From Thermocrinis ruber (GTDB lineage: Bacteria; Aquificota; Aquificia; Aquificales; Aquificaceae), in assembly GCF_000512735.1 (NCBI RefSeq), contig NZ_CP007028.1, positions 1,116,001 through 1,180,000 of the forward strand: a stretch of DNA of 64,000 bases. Direction: 5' to 3'. The translations under genes were made by a program, and so were the position numbers. The notes under the pieces are model-generated. The model was not told the origin of the DNA, searched no databases, and saw nothing but the letters and a program-made list of their open reading frames with translations. Positions 26,262 through 34,755 of the stretch are shown one piece after another; the first letter of the stretch is position 1; every line of letters starts with the position of its first letter.

Positions 26262-28265
26262 TTACCGCCTCAGGGAGTTTATGACCACGCTCAAGGAAGA
26301 AAGGGCCATAAGCAATCCCGCAAACTCCGGCTTTATAAACAGGTGAGGATAAAAAACTCCGCCCGCAATGGGTATAGCCAAAATGTTGTAGCCAAAAGCC
26401 CACAGGAGGTTCTGCTTTATTCTTCTCCTTATCCATTGGGAGAGTTCAAAAAACTCCTTAAGTCCCGCCAAGCCTGAGTTTAGGATCACATCGGTGGAAA
26501 ACTTTGCCACATCGGTGCCAGAACCCATGGCAAAGGATAGGTCCGCCTTTGCGAGCACGGGTGCATCGTTTGTCCCGTCTCCAACCATTGCAACCCTATA
26601 GCCCTTAGCCTGCAACTCCTCCAAAATTTCCAGCTTTCCCTGTGGATCCCTTTTGGCAAACCATTTTTCAATGTTTAACTGCTCTGCCACTCTCTTTACC
26701 CTCTCCTCATCGTCCCCGCTTACCAAAATAACCTTAATCCCCACCCTTTTGAAGTATTCCAGCACCTCTTTGGCAGATTCTTTTATGGATTCCTCAAAGT
26801 AAAACTCTGCCAAGACTTTGCCGTCCTGTACCAACACCGTTTGACCATTTTTGCCCTTTCCCAACATGTAGCCCTCGCAAAAGACACCCACGCCCACCTC
26901 TTCCCTACAGTCTTTTAGTGAAATCTGTTTTGCCCCAAGGCTTTGGCAGTATTCCCTTATGGCAACAGAATATGGATGGTTAGACTTTAGAGAAAGGCTG
27001 TAGGCAATGTCCAAGTAATCTCCGTAGGAACGCACCTCTTTTACTTTGGGCTTTCCTTCCGTTAATGTGCCCGTTTTATCCATAAGCAGAATATCAACCT
27101 TCTTTTCAAAGGCTTCCGGATTTTTAACGAGCACACCCCTTTGGTAAGCCCTTATCAATCCCACCATTATGGCTAAGGGCACCGCTATGCCAAAGGCACA
27201 GGGACAGGATATCACCATAACAGCCAGAGAGAAGGTAATAGCCTTTTGGATGTCCCCCGTTCTGAAAAACCAAAGCAGGAAAACCGAAAAAGACAGGGCT
27301 ATAACAAACTGCACAAAGTAGTGGGATACTCTGTCTGCAAGGCGTTGAACTTTCGGCTTTTTAACAAGGGCAGATTCCACTAACTTTATAAGCAAAGATA
27401 CATAGCTTTTGGTAAAGGACTTTTCCACCTTGGCTATTCCGTACCCGTTCAGTACCACGCTTCCCGAAAGCAAAAGGTCCCCTTCCTCCTTAAGAACGGG
27501 CAAGCTTTCCCCTGTAAGCATGGACTCATCCGCCACCACCTTTCCCTCCACAAGCCTGCAATCTAAAGGAACCATATCCCCAGTCCTAAGTACAATCTTG
27601 TCTCCTATGAAAACTTCATACACTCCCTTTTCCTCCTCTTTGCCTTCCTTTAAGACTTTTACCCTTAAACTCTGAAGACCGAACATCCTCCTCAGGCTCT
27701 CGGTTGCCTTTCTCTTTGCCCTCTCCTCCAAAAATTTACCCGTTCTAACAAAGGTGATGAGGAAGAGGGAAGTTTCAAAAAGCGGTTCCTCAGGAATGAG
27801 CTTAAACAGTGCCAGGTAGCTGTAAAGCAGGGCGGAGGTGCTACCCAAAGCTACAAGAAGGTCCATATTCCCGGTGCGTGCTTTAAGGGAGTAATAGGCT
27901 GACCTGTAAAATTTAAAACCACCCACTAACTGCACAAGGGTTGCCAAAAGGGCTTGCAAATAAACACTCCAAGGGTTATTCCAAAACATAGAAAGCATAA
28001 CAGCTGCACCAGACAGCCAGCAAAAGGCTAGTATGTAAGGTTCATACTGTTTAACCTCCTCCCTTTCTACTGTGTAGCCCAAAGACTCTATGGTTTCCTT
28101 TATATTTTCCAAACTCAAAAGCTCCTCGTTAAATTCTACCCATACCCTTCCCAACTCAAAGGATACTTTTACATCAGAAACTCCGTGAAGTTTTTTAAGG
28201 GTTAGTTCTATTGCCCTGGCGCAGTTGGCACAGGTCATACCAGATACTTTTAAACTGACCTTCAT
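26262..28265 (-). CDS. copA: Copper-translocating P1B-type ATPase
   Basis: 667 aa. The N-terminal heavy-metal domain has GMTCANCARAIE with Cys12 and Cys15. The transmembrane metal site is CPCAFGIAVP; phosphorylation is at the Asp of DKTGTLTEGK. The SNHPYS motif of P1B ATPases and the hinge GDGTNDAPVL are present. The C-terminal helix pair has the FGYNILAIPIAGGVFYP motif with the Asn/Tyr of Cu+ pumps. It exports Cu+ from the cytoplasm. CopB, an outer-membrane copper protein, is at 49119. Confidence 0.93.
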   Translation of the reverse strand: MKVSLKVSGMTCANCARAIELTLKKLHGVSDVKVSFELGRVWVEFNEELLSLENIKETIESLGYTVEREEVKQYEPYILAFCWLSGAAVMLSMFWNNPWSVYLQALLATLVQLVGGFKFYRSAYYSLKARTGNMDLLVALGSTSALLYSYLALFKLIPEEPLFETSLFLITFVRTGKFLEERAKRKATESLRRMFGLQSLRVKVLKEGKEEEKGVYEVFIGDKIVLRTGDMVPLDCRLVEGKVVADESMLTGESLPVLKEEGDLLLSGSVVLNGYGIAKVEKSFTKSYVSLLIKLVESALVKKPKVQRLADRVSHYFVQFVIALSFSVFLLWFFRTGDIQKAITFSLAVMVISCPCAFGIAVPLAIMVGLIRAYQRGVLVKNPEAFEKKVDILLMDKTGTLTEGKPKVKEVRSYGDYLDIAYSLSLKSNHPYSVAIREYCQSLGAKQISLKDCREEVGVGVFCEGYMLGKGKNGQTVLVQDGKVLAEFYFEESIKESAKEVLEYFKRVGIKVILVSGDDEERVKRVAEQLNIEKWFAKRDPQGKLEILEELQAKGYRVAMVGDGTNDAPVLAKADLSFAMGSGTDVAKFSTDVILNSGLAGLKEFFELSQWIRRRIKQNLLWAFGYNILAIPIAGGVFYPHLFIKPEFAGLLMALSSLSVVINSLRR

Positions 28266-28319
28266 AGGTTTGTATTCTAAGCGTGAGCTTGTGTTAATTC
28301 AATCCTTTAAATGTAATGA

Positions 28320-28325
28320 TAAAAT
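28320..28325 (+). promoter_or_regulatory. -10 box of fliA
   Basis: TAAAAT ending 8 bases before the fliA ATG; no SD. The leader would be nearly absent. Confidence 0.4.
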
Positions 28326-28333
28326 AAAGAAAA

Positions 28334-29032
28334 ATGCTCAGCAGAGAAGAAAAGGATAAAGAAGCAATCCTTAAGTATCTACCATTGGTAAAGTCTATAG
28401 CCTACAGAATATACAAACATCTGCCCGACGCGGTAGATTTAAACGACCTTATAGGTTATGGCATACTGGCGGTGGTGGAAGCCCTGCCAAAATTGGATGA
28501 AAGCAAAAACCCGGAAGCCTACCTCAGACTACGTATCAAAGGTGCCATGTATGATTATCTTCGGAGCCTTGACTTTGGCAGTAAGTCTCTAAGAAAAAGA
28601 GAGAGGGAAATAAAAGCAAAGCTTGAAGAACTTACAAATCAATTGGGAAGGGAACCCACCGACGAAGAACTCATTAAAGCCCTCGGCTACAAACCGGATG
28701 AATTTTACTCGGACCTTCAGAAAATCTCCGCTTCCTATCTTCTTTCCTTGGATGACCTTTTCAGAGAAGGAAGAAGTTACGAAGAGGTTGTTTCTTCCTC
28801 AGTGGAAGAGAACCCGGAAGAGAAAGTAATAAAACAAGACCTGAGAGAAAAAATTCTCAAGGCCATAGAGGATTTAGACCACAGGGAAAAGTTGGTTCTA
28901 CAACTCATCTTTTATGAAGAGATCCCAGCCAAAGAAGTAGCAAAGCTACTTAAAGTTTCCACCGCAAGGGTCTCACAGATAAAGGAAAGTGCCCTGAGTA
29001 AGTTAAGAGAAAAACTAAAGGATATGGTATAA
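28334..29032 (+). CDS. fliA: RNA polymerase sigma factor for flagellar genes (FliA/sigma-28)
   Basis: 232 aa with regions 2 ([52 protein letters not shown]), 3 ([15 protein letters not shown]) and 4 ([43 protein letters not shown]). The length and lack of region 1 fit sigma-28. It would direct late flagellar genes; fliG and fliH are at 59063-60725. Its last codons carry the rpmI promoter. Confidence 0.92.
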   Translation: MLSREEKDKEAILKYLPLVKSIAYRIYKHLPDAVDLNDLIGYGILAVVEALPKLDESKNPEAYLRLRIKGAMYDYLRSLDFGSKSLRKREREIKAKLEELTNQLGREPTDEELIKALGYKPDEFYSDLQKISASYLLSLDDLFREGRSYEEVVSSSVEENPEEKVIKQDLREKILKAIEDLDHREKLVLQLIFYEEIPAKEVAKLLKVSTARVSQIKESALSKLREKLKDMV

Positions 29033-29033
29033 T
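29025..29033 (+). promoter_or_regulatory. Extended -10 promoter of rpmI inside the fliA end
   Basis: TGGTATAAT overlaps the fliA stop codon and ends 9 bases before the rpmI ATG. The transcript should start near 29040, giving a 2-3 base leader. Confidence 0.6.
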
Positions 29034-29042
29034 AGTAGCACT

Positions 29043-29246
29043 ATGGCTAAGGTGAAGATGAAATCAAACAGGTCTGCAAAGAAAAGGTTTAAGATAACCG
29101 CCACTGGAAAGATAAAGAGGTGGAAGGCGGGCGGAGCCCACTACAACACTAAAAAATCCAAAAAGAGAAAGAGGGCTCTGAGAAAGCCAGACCTTGTCCA
29201 CCCGAGCTGGGAAGACAAGGTAAGGGGAATGTTGAAGGAGTTTTAA
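29043..29246 (+). CDS. rpmI: 50S ribosomal protein L35
   Basis: 67 aa, very basic, with the L35 pattern [24 protein letters not shown] and [17 protein letters not shown]. No SD is present; an extended -10 box lies 9 bases before the ATG, so it is probably read from a nearly leaderless transcript. Its usual partner rplT is not next to it. Confidence 0.95.
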   Translation: MAKVKMKSNRSAKKRFKITATGKIKRWKAGGAHYNTKKSKKRKRALRKPDLVHPSWEDKVRGMLKEF

Positions 29247-29249
29247 ACT

Positions 29250-29351
29250 TTAGCCAAACAGTTCCCTCCAGAGCCCCTTAGCCCACTCTTCATACCTCTT
29301 TGCGGTTATTTCTTTCCTCCTTTCCTTATAACCGCCCAGAGCCAATTGCAA
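29250..29351 (-). CDS. Candidate small ORF downstream of the Rieske gene
   Basis: A 33-codon frame (TTG start; LQLALGGYKERRKEITAKRY then EEWAKGLWRELFG) ends at 29250 and follows the Rieske stop by 14 bases. The frame stays open a little further upstream into the Rieske gene, without an ATG. Amino-acid make-up resembles native proteins here (K/E/R rich, aromatic). There is no clear SD. It may be a real small protein, or the remnant of one; low confidence. Confidence 0.25.
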   Translation of the reverse strand: MQLALGGYKERRKEITAKRYEEWAKGLWRELFG

Positions 29352-29365
29352 CTTCGCCCTTTCTA

Positions 29366-30082
29366 CTAACAGTGAATGACTTGTTTCACGTATTTACTCA
29401 CCTCCATAACAACACATCTATCCACAAGTTCCCTTGCCTTTGCAATGCTACCGTAGGCTTCCCTTAACTCTCTTCTGTAAGTTTCAAAGAACCGATTGAA
29501 CTGATCCACTCCCAAAATGCCAATGGCGTAGAATTTGCCACCTTCTTCCTGTATAACCACTGATGCCAGAGGAACTTCCGGTGGTCCATCAATAACCTTT
29601 CCCCCTTCCTTTGGGTCGTAAAGTCCCAAGTGGGCACAGCATTGTATTACACCAGATTTCTTTGTAATCTCGGAAGGTTTGTCCGGAGGATAGTAGTTTA
29701 TAAAGGAGTACTGCTTCGTGGGATAGCTCCATTGGTGGGCACAGATGGCGGAGTATGCCACTATGCTCTTTTTGCTTCCTACTCCACCTTGCCATTTGTA
29801 AGTTTTGCCATCCTTTAGCTTAACATCCACTGGTTTTACCTCTTCCCCGAGGTTTATCAAATAGCAAGGCGTGCTTGCGTAGGGGTAAAAGAATATGTAG
29901 GCATTGTGAGGCTTAAGGTCTTCCTCCCTGAGAGGAGAACCATCCTCCTTTACAAGCAAGGCCTTTTTGTATGCTTTAAACATTCCCTCCTGTGCGGAGA
30001 GCATATTGGAAAACACAGAAGGGTCTATCATAGATGCTACAGCAACCGTACTACACACCTTTAAAAAATCTCTTCTGTCCAT
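29366..30082 (-). CDS. Tat-exported Rieske-type [2Fe-2S] protein
   Basis: 238 aa. The N-terminus DRRDFLKVCSTVAVASM is a twin-arginine signal or anchor. The cluster boxes are CAH in ICAHQWS and CCAH in QCCAHLGLYD, 34 residues apart: Cys/His ligands for a Rieske cluster. The extra cysteines that form the disulfide in cytochrome bc1 Rieske proteins (CTHLGC, CPCHGS) are missing. GGAGG 8 bases before ATG 30082 sets the start (TTG 30097 is rejected). It follows the FccB-like gene and a hairpin, suggesting it accepts electrons from that flavoprotein. Confidence 0.85.
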   Translation of the reverse strand: MDRRDFLKVCSTVAVASMIDPSVFSNMLSAQEGMFKAYKKALLVKEDGSPLREEDLKPHNAYIFFYPYASTPCYLINLGEEVKPVDVKLKDGKTYKWQGGVGSKKSIVAYSAICAHQWSYPTKQYSFINYYPPDKPSEITKKSGVIQCCAHLGLYDPKEGGKVIDGPPEVPLASVVIQEEGGKFYAIGILGVDQFNRFFETYRRELREAYGSIAKARELVDRCVVMEVSKYVKQVIHC

Positions 30083-30111
30083 ATCTAAAACCTCCAATGT
30101 GTAGTGTAAAC

Positions 30112-30126
30112 GCCCCCAGAGGGGGC
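30112..30126 (-). terminator. Terminator-like hairpin between fccB-type and Rieske genes
   Basis: GCCCCC-AGA-GGGGGC forms a six-pair GC stem. On the minus strand it lies just after the fccB-type stop and is followed by GTTTAC, a poor U-tract. It may be an attenuator or an mRNA stabiliser giving unequal amounts of the two proteins. Confidence 0.5.
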
Positions 30127-30135
30127 CTTACCACA

Positions 30136-31452
30136 TTATGCGAACATATCTCTGTATATAGCCTTTGCCCACTCGTAGGTAGCGTCCGCCAACGCCTTTG
30201 AACGCTCGTTGATAACCTTTGGTTTGGGTTCGATCTTTCCGTCCTTTAGCTCGTATGTAACGCTTATGACTATTGCCTCTTGAGGATCGCCGTTTACCAT
30301 AGAGTAGCACGTGTTGTCGGGAAGGGTGGGCTTGTACTCCTTGCCCTTGATCCTTGAAGCTATGATCTTGGCTACGATCTTACCTTGGGAGTTTGCCATG
30401 TGTCCGCTCTTGGGATAAGGAACGCCACCGATGACATCTCCCACCAAGAATACATTGGGGTCCGCCTTTGCTTGGAAGGTGATGGGGTCTTGATCTGCCC
30501 ATCCGGTAGGCTTGCCGTCTTTGTCCTTTGCTATGAGGTCTGCCATCCACACTAAATCACCCGCTTGATGGGGTGGAACCAAGTTAGCATCTGCAAACTT
30601 GAAGTCTCCTGCGGTGGTCTTTATGATTTTCTTTACAGGGTCTACTTCTTTTATGACCGCATTTGGCACATACTCTACTATGCCGAGGTAGAGTTGCTCA
30701 TAAGCTGCCCTAAAGCCCGGACCTTTGGGTGCTATGTCTCCCTTGGGATCAAGAATAATCACCCTTCCTTTTACCTTGTTCTTTTTAAAGACATAGGCGA
30801 TCATTGCTGCCCTCTCGTAGGGTGCTGGTGGGCATCTGTATGCACCAGGAGGAACTGTAATTACAAAATCACCTTCTTCAAACTCCCAGATTTTCCTCTT
30901 TAGTGCAAGATGTTCAGAACCGGGTATGTAGGCAGGTGGGTAATGCACCCTTGCATACTCAGCCATCTGCTTGTCATCCTTGAACCATGCGGAGTAGTTG
31001 TATCTTATACCCGGCGCCAGTACCAAGTAGTTGTATTCAATGTAGCCCTGAGGGGTATAAACTCTCTTCTTGTCCCTTTCTATTCCTAATACAGTCGCAT
31101 TGATGAACTTGTAGCCATACTTGGCGGCGGGTTGATTGTAATCGTGGGATAGGAAATCAAGGGAAACCAAGTCTGCAAGCCATTCGTTAGATATGGGGCA
31201 GGAGAAGAAGTTAGGTCTTTTTTCAATTAGGACCACTTCAATGTTGGGGTCTTCCTTTTTGAGGTATTTGGCTACTGTTAAACCTGCCCATCCTCCACCG
31301 CATACTACCACCCTGTTTCCTTTGGGTGGCGGAAGCATGGCTCCCATCTTACCCACCTTTTCGGCAGCGGCAAAGGAAGACTTTGAAGGCAATGCAGACA
31401 CAAGGGCACCTACACCTGCAAGCTTAAAAAGGTCCCTCCTGCTTACACTCAT
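30136..31452 (-). CDS. fccB: Flavocytochrome c sulfide dehydrogenase, flavoprotein subunit (FccB/SoxF-type)
   Basis: 438 aa with Tat signal SRRDLFKLAGVGALVSALP and FAD motif VVVCGGGWAGLTVAKYL. Cys85 (FFSCPISNEW) matches the covalent FAD cysteine of Allochromatium FccB after removal of the signal. Cys207 (AYRCPPAPYER) and Cys382 (NTCYSMV) match the redox-active pair. It oxidises sulfide in the periplasm. No cytochrome FccA is adjacent; a Rieske protein is instead. AGGAGGTGG precedes the ATG. Confidence 0.92.
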   Translation of the reverse strand: MSVSRRDLFKLAGVGALVSALPSKSSFAAAEKVGKMGAMLPPPKGNRVVVCGGGWAGLTVAKYLKKEDPNIEVVLIEKRPNFFSCPISNEWLADLVSLDFLSHDYNQPAAKYGYKFINATVLGIERDKKRVYTPQGYIEYNYLVLAPGIRYNYSAWFKDDKQMAEYARVHYPPAYIPGSEHLALKRKIWEFEEGDFVITVPPGAYRCPPAPYERAAMIAYVFKKNKVKGRVIILDPKGDIAPKGPGFRAAYEQLYLGIVEYVPNAVIKEVDPVKKIIKTTAGDFKFADANLVPPHQAGDLVWMADLIAKDKDGKPTGWADQDPITFQAKADPNVFLVGDVIGGVPYPKSGHMANSQGKIVAKIIASRIKGKEYKPTLPDNTCYSMVNGDPQEAIVISVTYELKDGKIEPKPKVINERSKALADATYEWAKAIYRDMFA

Positions 31453-31486
31453 ATTACCACCTCCTTTATTGACTATTTCTTTTCTT

Positions 31487-31515
31487 AGTTTAGCTTTGAA
31501 TTTTCAACCTTGCAA
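31487..31515 (-). promoter_or_regulatory. Candidate fccB promoter with inverted repeat in spacer
   Basis: On the minus strand TTGCAA (31515-31510), a 17-base spacer and TAAACT (31492-31487). The spacer holds TTGAA-N2-TTCAA (31496-31507), a possible operator. The leader would be about 30 bases. Confidence 0.4.
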
Positions 31516-31578
31516 TAATAAATACTTAAAAATCTATTAAGCTCCGTTATATAAGCCCTTTAAAATATCTGAATATTT

Positions 31579-31845
31579 TTATTTGCTACCACAAACGTAA
31601 CAAACACCCTCCTGGGTTCTTGCCCAGTGGCGGGTGCCAGCCTTTATTTCCAGGCGGTCTCCCTCCTTCAGCTCAAAAATTCCTTCTTCTGTGCCGATCA
31701 CGATGGAACCTTTATAAACCACCCTTATTTCATCCTCTGGGTGTGTGTGCCAGTCATAGAAAGTTCCCGGTGGGTCGCACCAGGTGTAGAGATTTTTATA
31801 GCCTTCCTTTCTTAGCTCCTCCATTATGGCTTTTGGGTCCAGCAT
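31579..31845 (-). CDS. Small cupin-domain protein
   Basis: 88 aa forming a single cupin barrel. Motif 1 is WHTHPEDEIRVVYKG (His, His, Glu metal ligands) and motif 2 includes AGTRHWA (His). It ends with CYVCGSK, a CxxC pair. It may bind a metal, but the reaction is unknown. It is divergent from the AtpZ-like gene with 17 bases between starts. Confidence 0.75.
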   Translation of the reverse strand: MLDPKAIMEELRKEGYKNLYTWCDPPGTFYDWHTHPEDEIRVVYKGSIVIGTEEGIFELKEGDRLEIKAGTRHWARTQEGVCYVCGSK

Positions 31846-31862
31846 AGTTTAAATTTTAACCA

Positions 31863-32072
31863 ATGAGGGGTAAGGATTTTTTAGCCCTTACCGTGGGCTT
31901 TAATATTTTGGGTGGTGTTTTGGCGGGTCTGCTGGTGGGTTATGCCTTTGACATCTGGCTGATGGAGGGTCTCTTTGGGAAGAAAACCTTTCCCTTTGGA
32001 CTCTTTTTCTTTTTCTTTGTTGGTGTGATCGCTGGCTTTAGAAACGCCTTTAGAGACTTAAAAAGGTTGTGA
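31863..32072 (+). CDS. AtpZ/AtpI-like small membrane protein
   Basis: 69 aa with two membrane helices (TVGFNILGGVLAGLLVGYAFD and FGLFFFFFVGVIAGFRNAF) joined by a short loop, ending in RDLKRL. This fits the AtpZ/AtpI family (pfam09527) that assists ATP synthase c-ring assembly or Mg2+ uptake. No ATP synthase gene is in the window. Confidence 0.7.
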   Translation: MRGKDFLALTVGFNILGGVLAGLLVGYAFDIWLMEGLFGKKTFPFGLFFFFFVGVIAGFRNAFRDLKRL

Positions 32073-32124
32073 GTAGACTTTGGGTATGTCGTAAAGCAGA
32101 ATGTATATTTTTTTTAAGAAAGAT

Positions 32125-32130
32125 TATAAT
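32125..32130 (+). promoter_or_regulatory. -10 box of bioB
   Basis: TATAAT ending 9 bases before the bioB ATG at 32140; no SD. Predicted leader about 3 bases. Confidence 0.5.
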
Positions 32131-32139
32131 TTATTTGCT

Positions 32140-33141
32140 ATGGACAAGTGGGAAAAATTTTTAATAGAGCTTTCAGATAGAGTTATTAAAGGGGAAAAGC
32201 TGGGTAGAGAGGAAGCCCTCGCCATTTTGCAAACGCCAGATGAATACATAGCCCTTTTGGTGTATCTTGCCCAAAAGGTCAAAAATCACTTTCATGAACC
32301 CAAGAAGGTGGAGCTATGCTCAATAATAAACGCCAAAAGTGGAGCTTGCTCAGAGGACTGTAAGTTCTGCGCCCAGTCTAAGTTTTATAAAACTCCCATA
32401 AATGTTTATCCTTTGGTGCCAAAGGAAGAGATTGTGGAAGGTGCCTACAGGGCAGTGGAGTTTGGGGCAAACAGATACTGCGTAGTTTTGAGTGGAAAGT
32501 CTGCTACACCGGAGGAGGTGGAAAGGATCAAAGAAAGCGTGGAGGAAATAAAAAAGGTAAAAGGTTTGCCCATAAATGTGTGCGTGTCTGCAGGCACACT
32601 GGATGAGGAGTCCCTCCTAAAGCTAAAATCAGCGGGTGTTAAAAGGATCAATCATAACTTGGAGACTTCCAAGAATTTCTTCCCAAAGATCGTCAGCACT
32701 CACACTTGGGAGGAAAGATATGAGACTATAAAGAGGATAAAAAAGGTTGGACTTTCCACCTGTTGTGGGGGTATCTTTGGAATGGGCGAGTCCGATGAGG
32801 ACCGGGTAGATTTAGCTCTAACCTACAGGGAGCTGGAGGTGGATTCCATACCCTTGAACTTTTTGATGCCCATTGAGGGAACGCCCTTAGAGAAGGCACC
32901 GGGTGTGGAGCCATTGGAAGCCCTCCGTATAATTGCCATGTTTAGATTTACAAACCCAAGGGCGGAACTCCGGCTCTGCGGTGGGAGGGAACAAACCCTG
33001 AGAGACTTTTACGGCATGGCAATGTTAATGACCAACGCCATGATGGTAGGAGGCTACTTGACAAGGGCAGGAAGGGACATAAAGAAGGATTATCAGCTCA
33101 TAAAAGACCTAAAGCTTGAAAGGCTTGAAAAGGTTTTGTAA
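32140..33141 (+). CDS. bioB: Biotin synthase
   Basis: A 333-aa radical SAM enzyme that inserts sulfur into dethiobiotin. The 4Fe-4S motif is CSEDCKFCAQS (C-x3-C-x2-C). Other BioB features: NAKSGACSED, INHNLETS, TCCGGIFGMGESDEDRV and LCGGREQTLRDF. The frame is open 13 codons upstream, but the ATG at 32140 lies right after the -10 box. bioD is at 53725. Ends in a one-base overlap with the ligase-like gene. Confidence 0.94.
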   Translation: MDKWEKFLIELSDRVIKGEKLGREEALAILQTPDEYIALLVYLAQKVKNHFHEPKKVELCSIINAKSGACSEDCKFCAQSKFYKTPINVYPLVPKEEIVEGAYRAVEFGANRYCVVLSGKSATPEEVERIKESVEEIKKVKGLPINVCVSAGTLDEESLLKLKSAGVKRINHNLETSKNFFPKIVSTHTWEERYETIKRIKKVGLSTCCGGIFGMGESDEDRVDLALTYRELEVDSIPLNFLMPIEGTPLEKAPGVEPLEALRIIAMFRFTNPRAELRLCGGREQTLRDFYGMAMLMTNAMMVGGYLTRAGRDIKKDYQLIKDLKLERLEKVL

Positions 33142-33779
33142 TGATCGAGGTCCTTGATGGCTATGAGAACATGCAAAAGGATTATGAAAACTTCCTGCGG
33201 GTTGAAGAGGGTGGAGGGCCTTTTTTTAGGATTTATCTTTGGAAGAAACCTGTAATCAGCTTGGGCTTTCACCAAGAATCAAGGGATTTTCCTGTGGATG
33301 TAGTAAAGAGACCTACCGGTGGTGGTGCCCTTCTGCATGGATGGGATATCTCCTTCTCGGTGGTGGACGCAAAGGAAATATGGGGCAAAAGCCCAAAAAA
33401 GATTTATTTAAGGCTTATGGGACTTTTAAAGGAGAGCCTTGAGCGTTTAGGTCTTTCCCTTGGGATTTCCAACTACGTAGGCTCTTACAGGGAATACTTT
33501 TGTATATTCCAGCCTACCTTTGGAGAGATTACACACAGGGGAAAGAAGTTGGTGGCCTGTGCTATGAGGATGGGAAAAAGGGGCTTTTTGCTCCATGGGA
33601 GCCTTTTCTGGACTTTGGACTATCTCAAGGCTGAGCAGATAATGGGTATCCCGAGTGAAAGGCTCAGGGATAGGATGATCACATTTAAGGAGCTATCAGT
33701 ATCTTGGGAGGAACTCCTGAAGGCTGTTGAGGATTTTTTCACAAGGATTCTGGTCTGCAAAACGAGTTATAGCCTTTGA
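33141..33779 (+). CDS. Lipoate--protein ligase-like protein (LplA/BPL fold)
   Basis: 212 aa of the biotin/lipoate ligase fold. VKRPTGGGALLHGWDISFSV matches the RRPTGGGAVLH lipoyl motif, and GKKLVACAMRMGKRGFLLHGSL the catalytic lysine region. It may attach lipoate or octanoate to a lipoyl domain. It is translationally coupled to bioB, so a role in biotin or lipoate supply is implied. The last 84 bases overlap convergent murG. Confidence 0.8.
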   Translation: MIEVLDGYENMQKDYENFLRVEEGGGPFFRIYLWKKPVISLGFHQESRDFPVDVVKRPTGGGALLHGWDISFSVVDAKEIWGKSPKKIYLRLMGLLKESLERLGLSLGISNYVGSYREYFCIFQPTFGEITHRGKKLVACAMRMGKRGFLLHGSLFWTLDYLKAEQIMGIPSERLRDRMITFKELSVSWEELLKAVEDFFTRILVCKTSYSL

Positions 33780-34754
33780 AAATTCCTCCCTGTTGGAAAG
33801 GATCTTTTCCAAAAGCTTTAGAACAGTGTTAAGCTCAGCTTCCTCTTGCCTTATAACCAATCCACCTCCAAGCCCTTCTATCTCCTTGGCGTTGTAATAC
33901 TGATGGTCTCTGATTGCATGAGGAAAGGGAACAAACAGGGCAGGAACTCCGTAGAGGGAGAGCTCAGTTATGGTGCTTGCACCAGCCCTACTTAGGGCTA
34001 AATCGCAAGCCCTGTAGATTAGGCCCATGTTTTCGGTAAAGGGCAGGACTAAGACGGGCATGTTTTTGTAGGCATCTTTGAACCTTTCGTAATCCTTCTC
34101 TCCCGTTATATGCACACCTTGGAAATCCGTTTTTTTAAATATCTCAAAGGCTAAGTTGTTTAGAAAGACAGCGCCCTGACTGCCACCCATCACCAAGAGG
34201 GTTGGCTTGTCAGAAAGGTTTAACAACGCCCTTGCCTGTTCTTTGGAGAGCTTTAGCCCATCTATTAGAGCCCTTCTTACTGGCAAGCCCGTTTTTACGA
34301 CCTTTTCCTTTGGAAAAAACTTTTTGGAGTATTCAAAGGATACAAACACCCTTTTGGCAAACCTGCTGAGAAGTTGGTTGGTAGTACTTGGGATAGAGTT
34401 CTGCTCGTGAAGAAAGAGGGGAGTTCCTCTTAGCACAGAGGCAAGACCAAGGGGAAGGCTCGCATAGCCACCAAAGATAATGCTAACATCCTTCCTTTCA
34501 AGCTTTGGCAGAAGAAACAAAGAGGAAGAAAAGATACTATAAAGGGACCTTAACTTTTCTACGGGGGACCTTCCAAAAAAGGGATAGACTTTTAAAAATT
34601 TTCCCTCCACCGGCAGTAAATGGCTAAGTTTTCTTTCTATACCTCTCTCCGCACCTACGAACTTACAGGGAATTTCCCTCTCCAAAAGGCACTCTATTAG
34701 GGCCAACGCTGGAAAAAAGTGTCCTCCTGTGCCACCGCCTGCAACGTAAAGCAT
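33696..34754 (-). CDS. murG: UDP-GlcNAc--lipid I N-acetylglucosaminyltransferase
   Basis: A 352-aa GT-B enzyme that makes lipid II. Signature GGTGGHFFPALALIECL at the N-terminus, LHEQNSIPSTTNQLLSRFAK, LLVMGGSQGAVFLN, and the donor-site DLALSRAGASTITELSLYGVPALFVPFP. It is the last gene of the eight-gene minus operon and complements murJ, murB, murD and ddl elsewhere in the window. The end overlaps the ligase gene. Confidence 0.95.
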   Translation of the reverse strand: MLYVAGGGTGGHFFPALALIECLLEREIPCKFVGAERGIERKLSHLLPVEGKFLKVYPFFGRSPVEKLRSLYSIFSSSLFLLPKLERKDVSIIFGGYASLPLGLASVLRGTPLFLHEQNSIPSTTNQLLSRFAKRVFVSFEYSKKFFPKEKVVKTGLPVRRALIDGLKLSKEQARALLNLSDKPTLLVMGGSQGAVFLNNLAFEIFKKTDFQGVHITGEKDYERFKDAYKNMPVLVLPFTENMGLIYRACDLALSRAGASTITELSLYGVPALFVPFPHAIRDHQYYNAKEIEGLGGGLVIRQEEAELNTVLKLLEKILSNREEFSKAITRFADQNPCEKILNSLQEFLPRY

Positions 34755-34755
34755 T

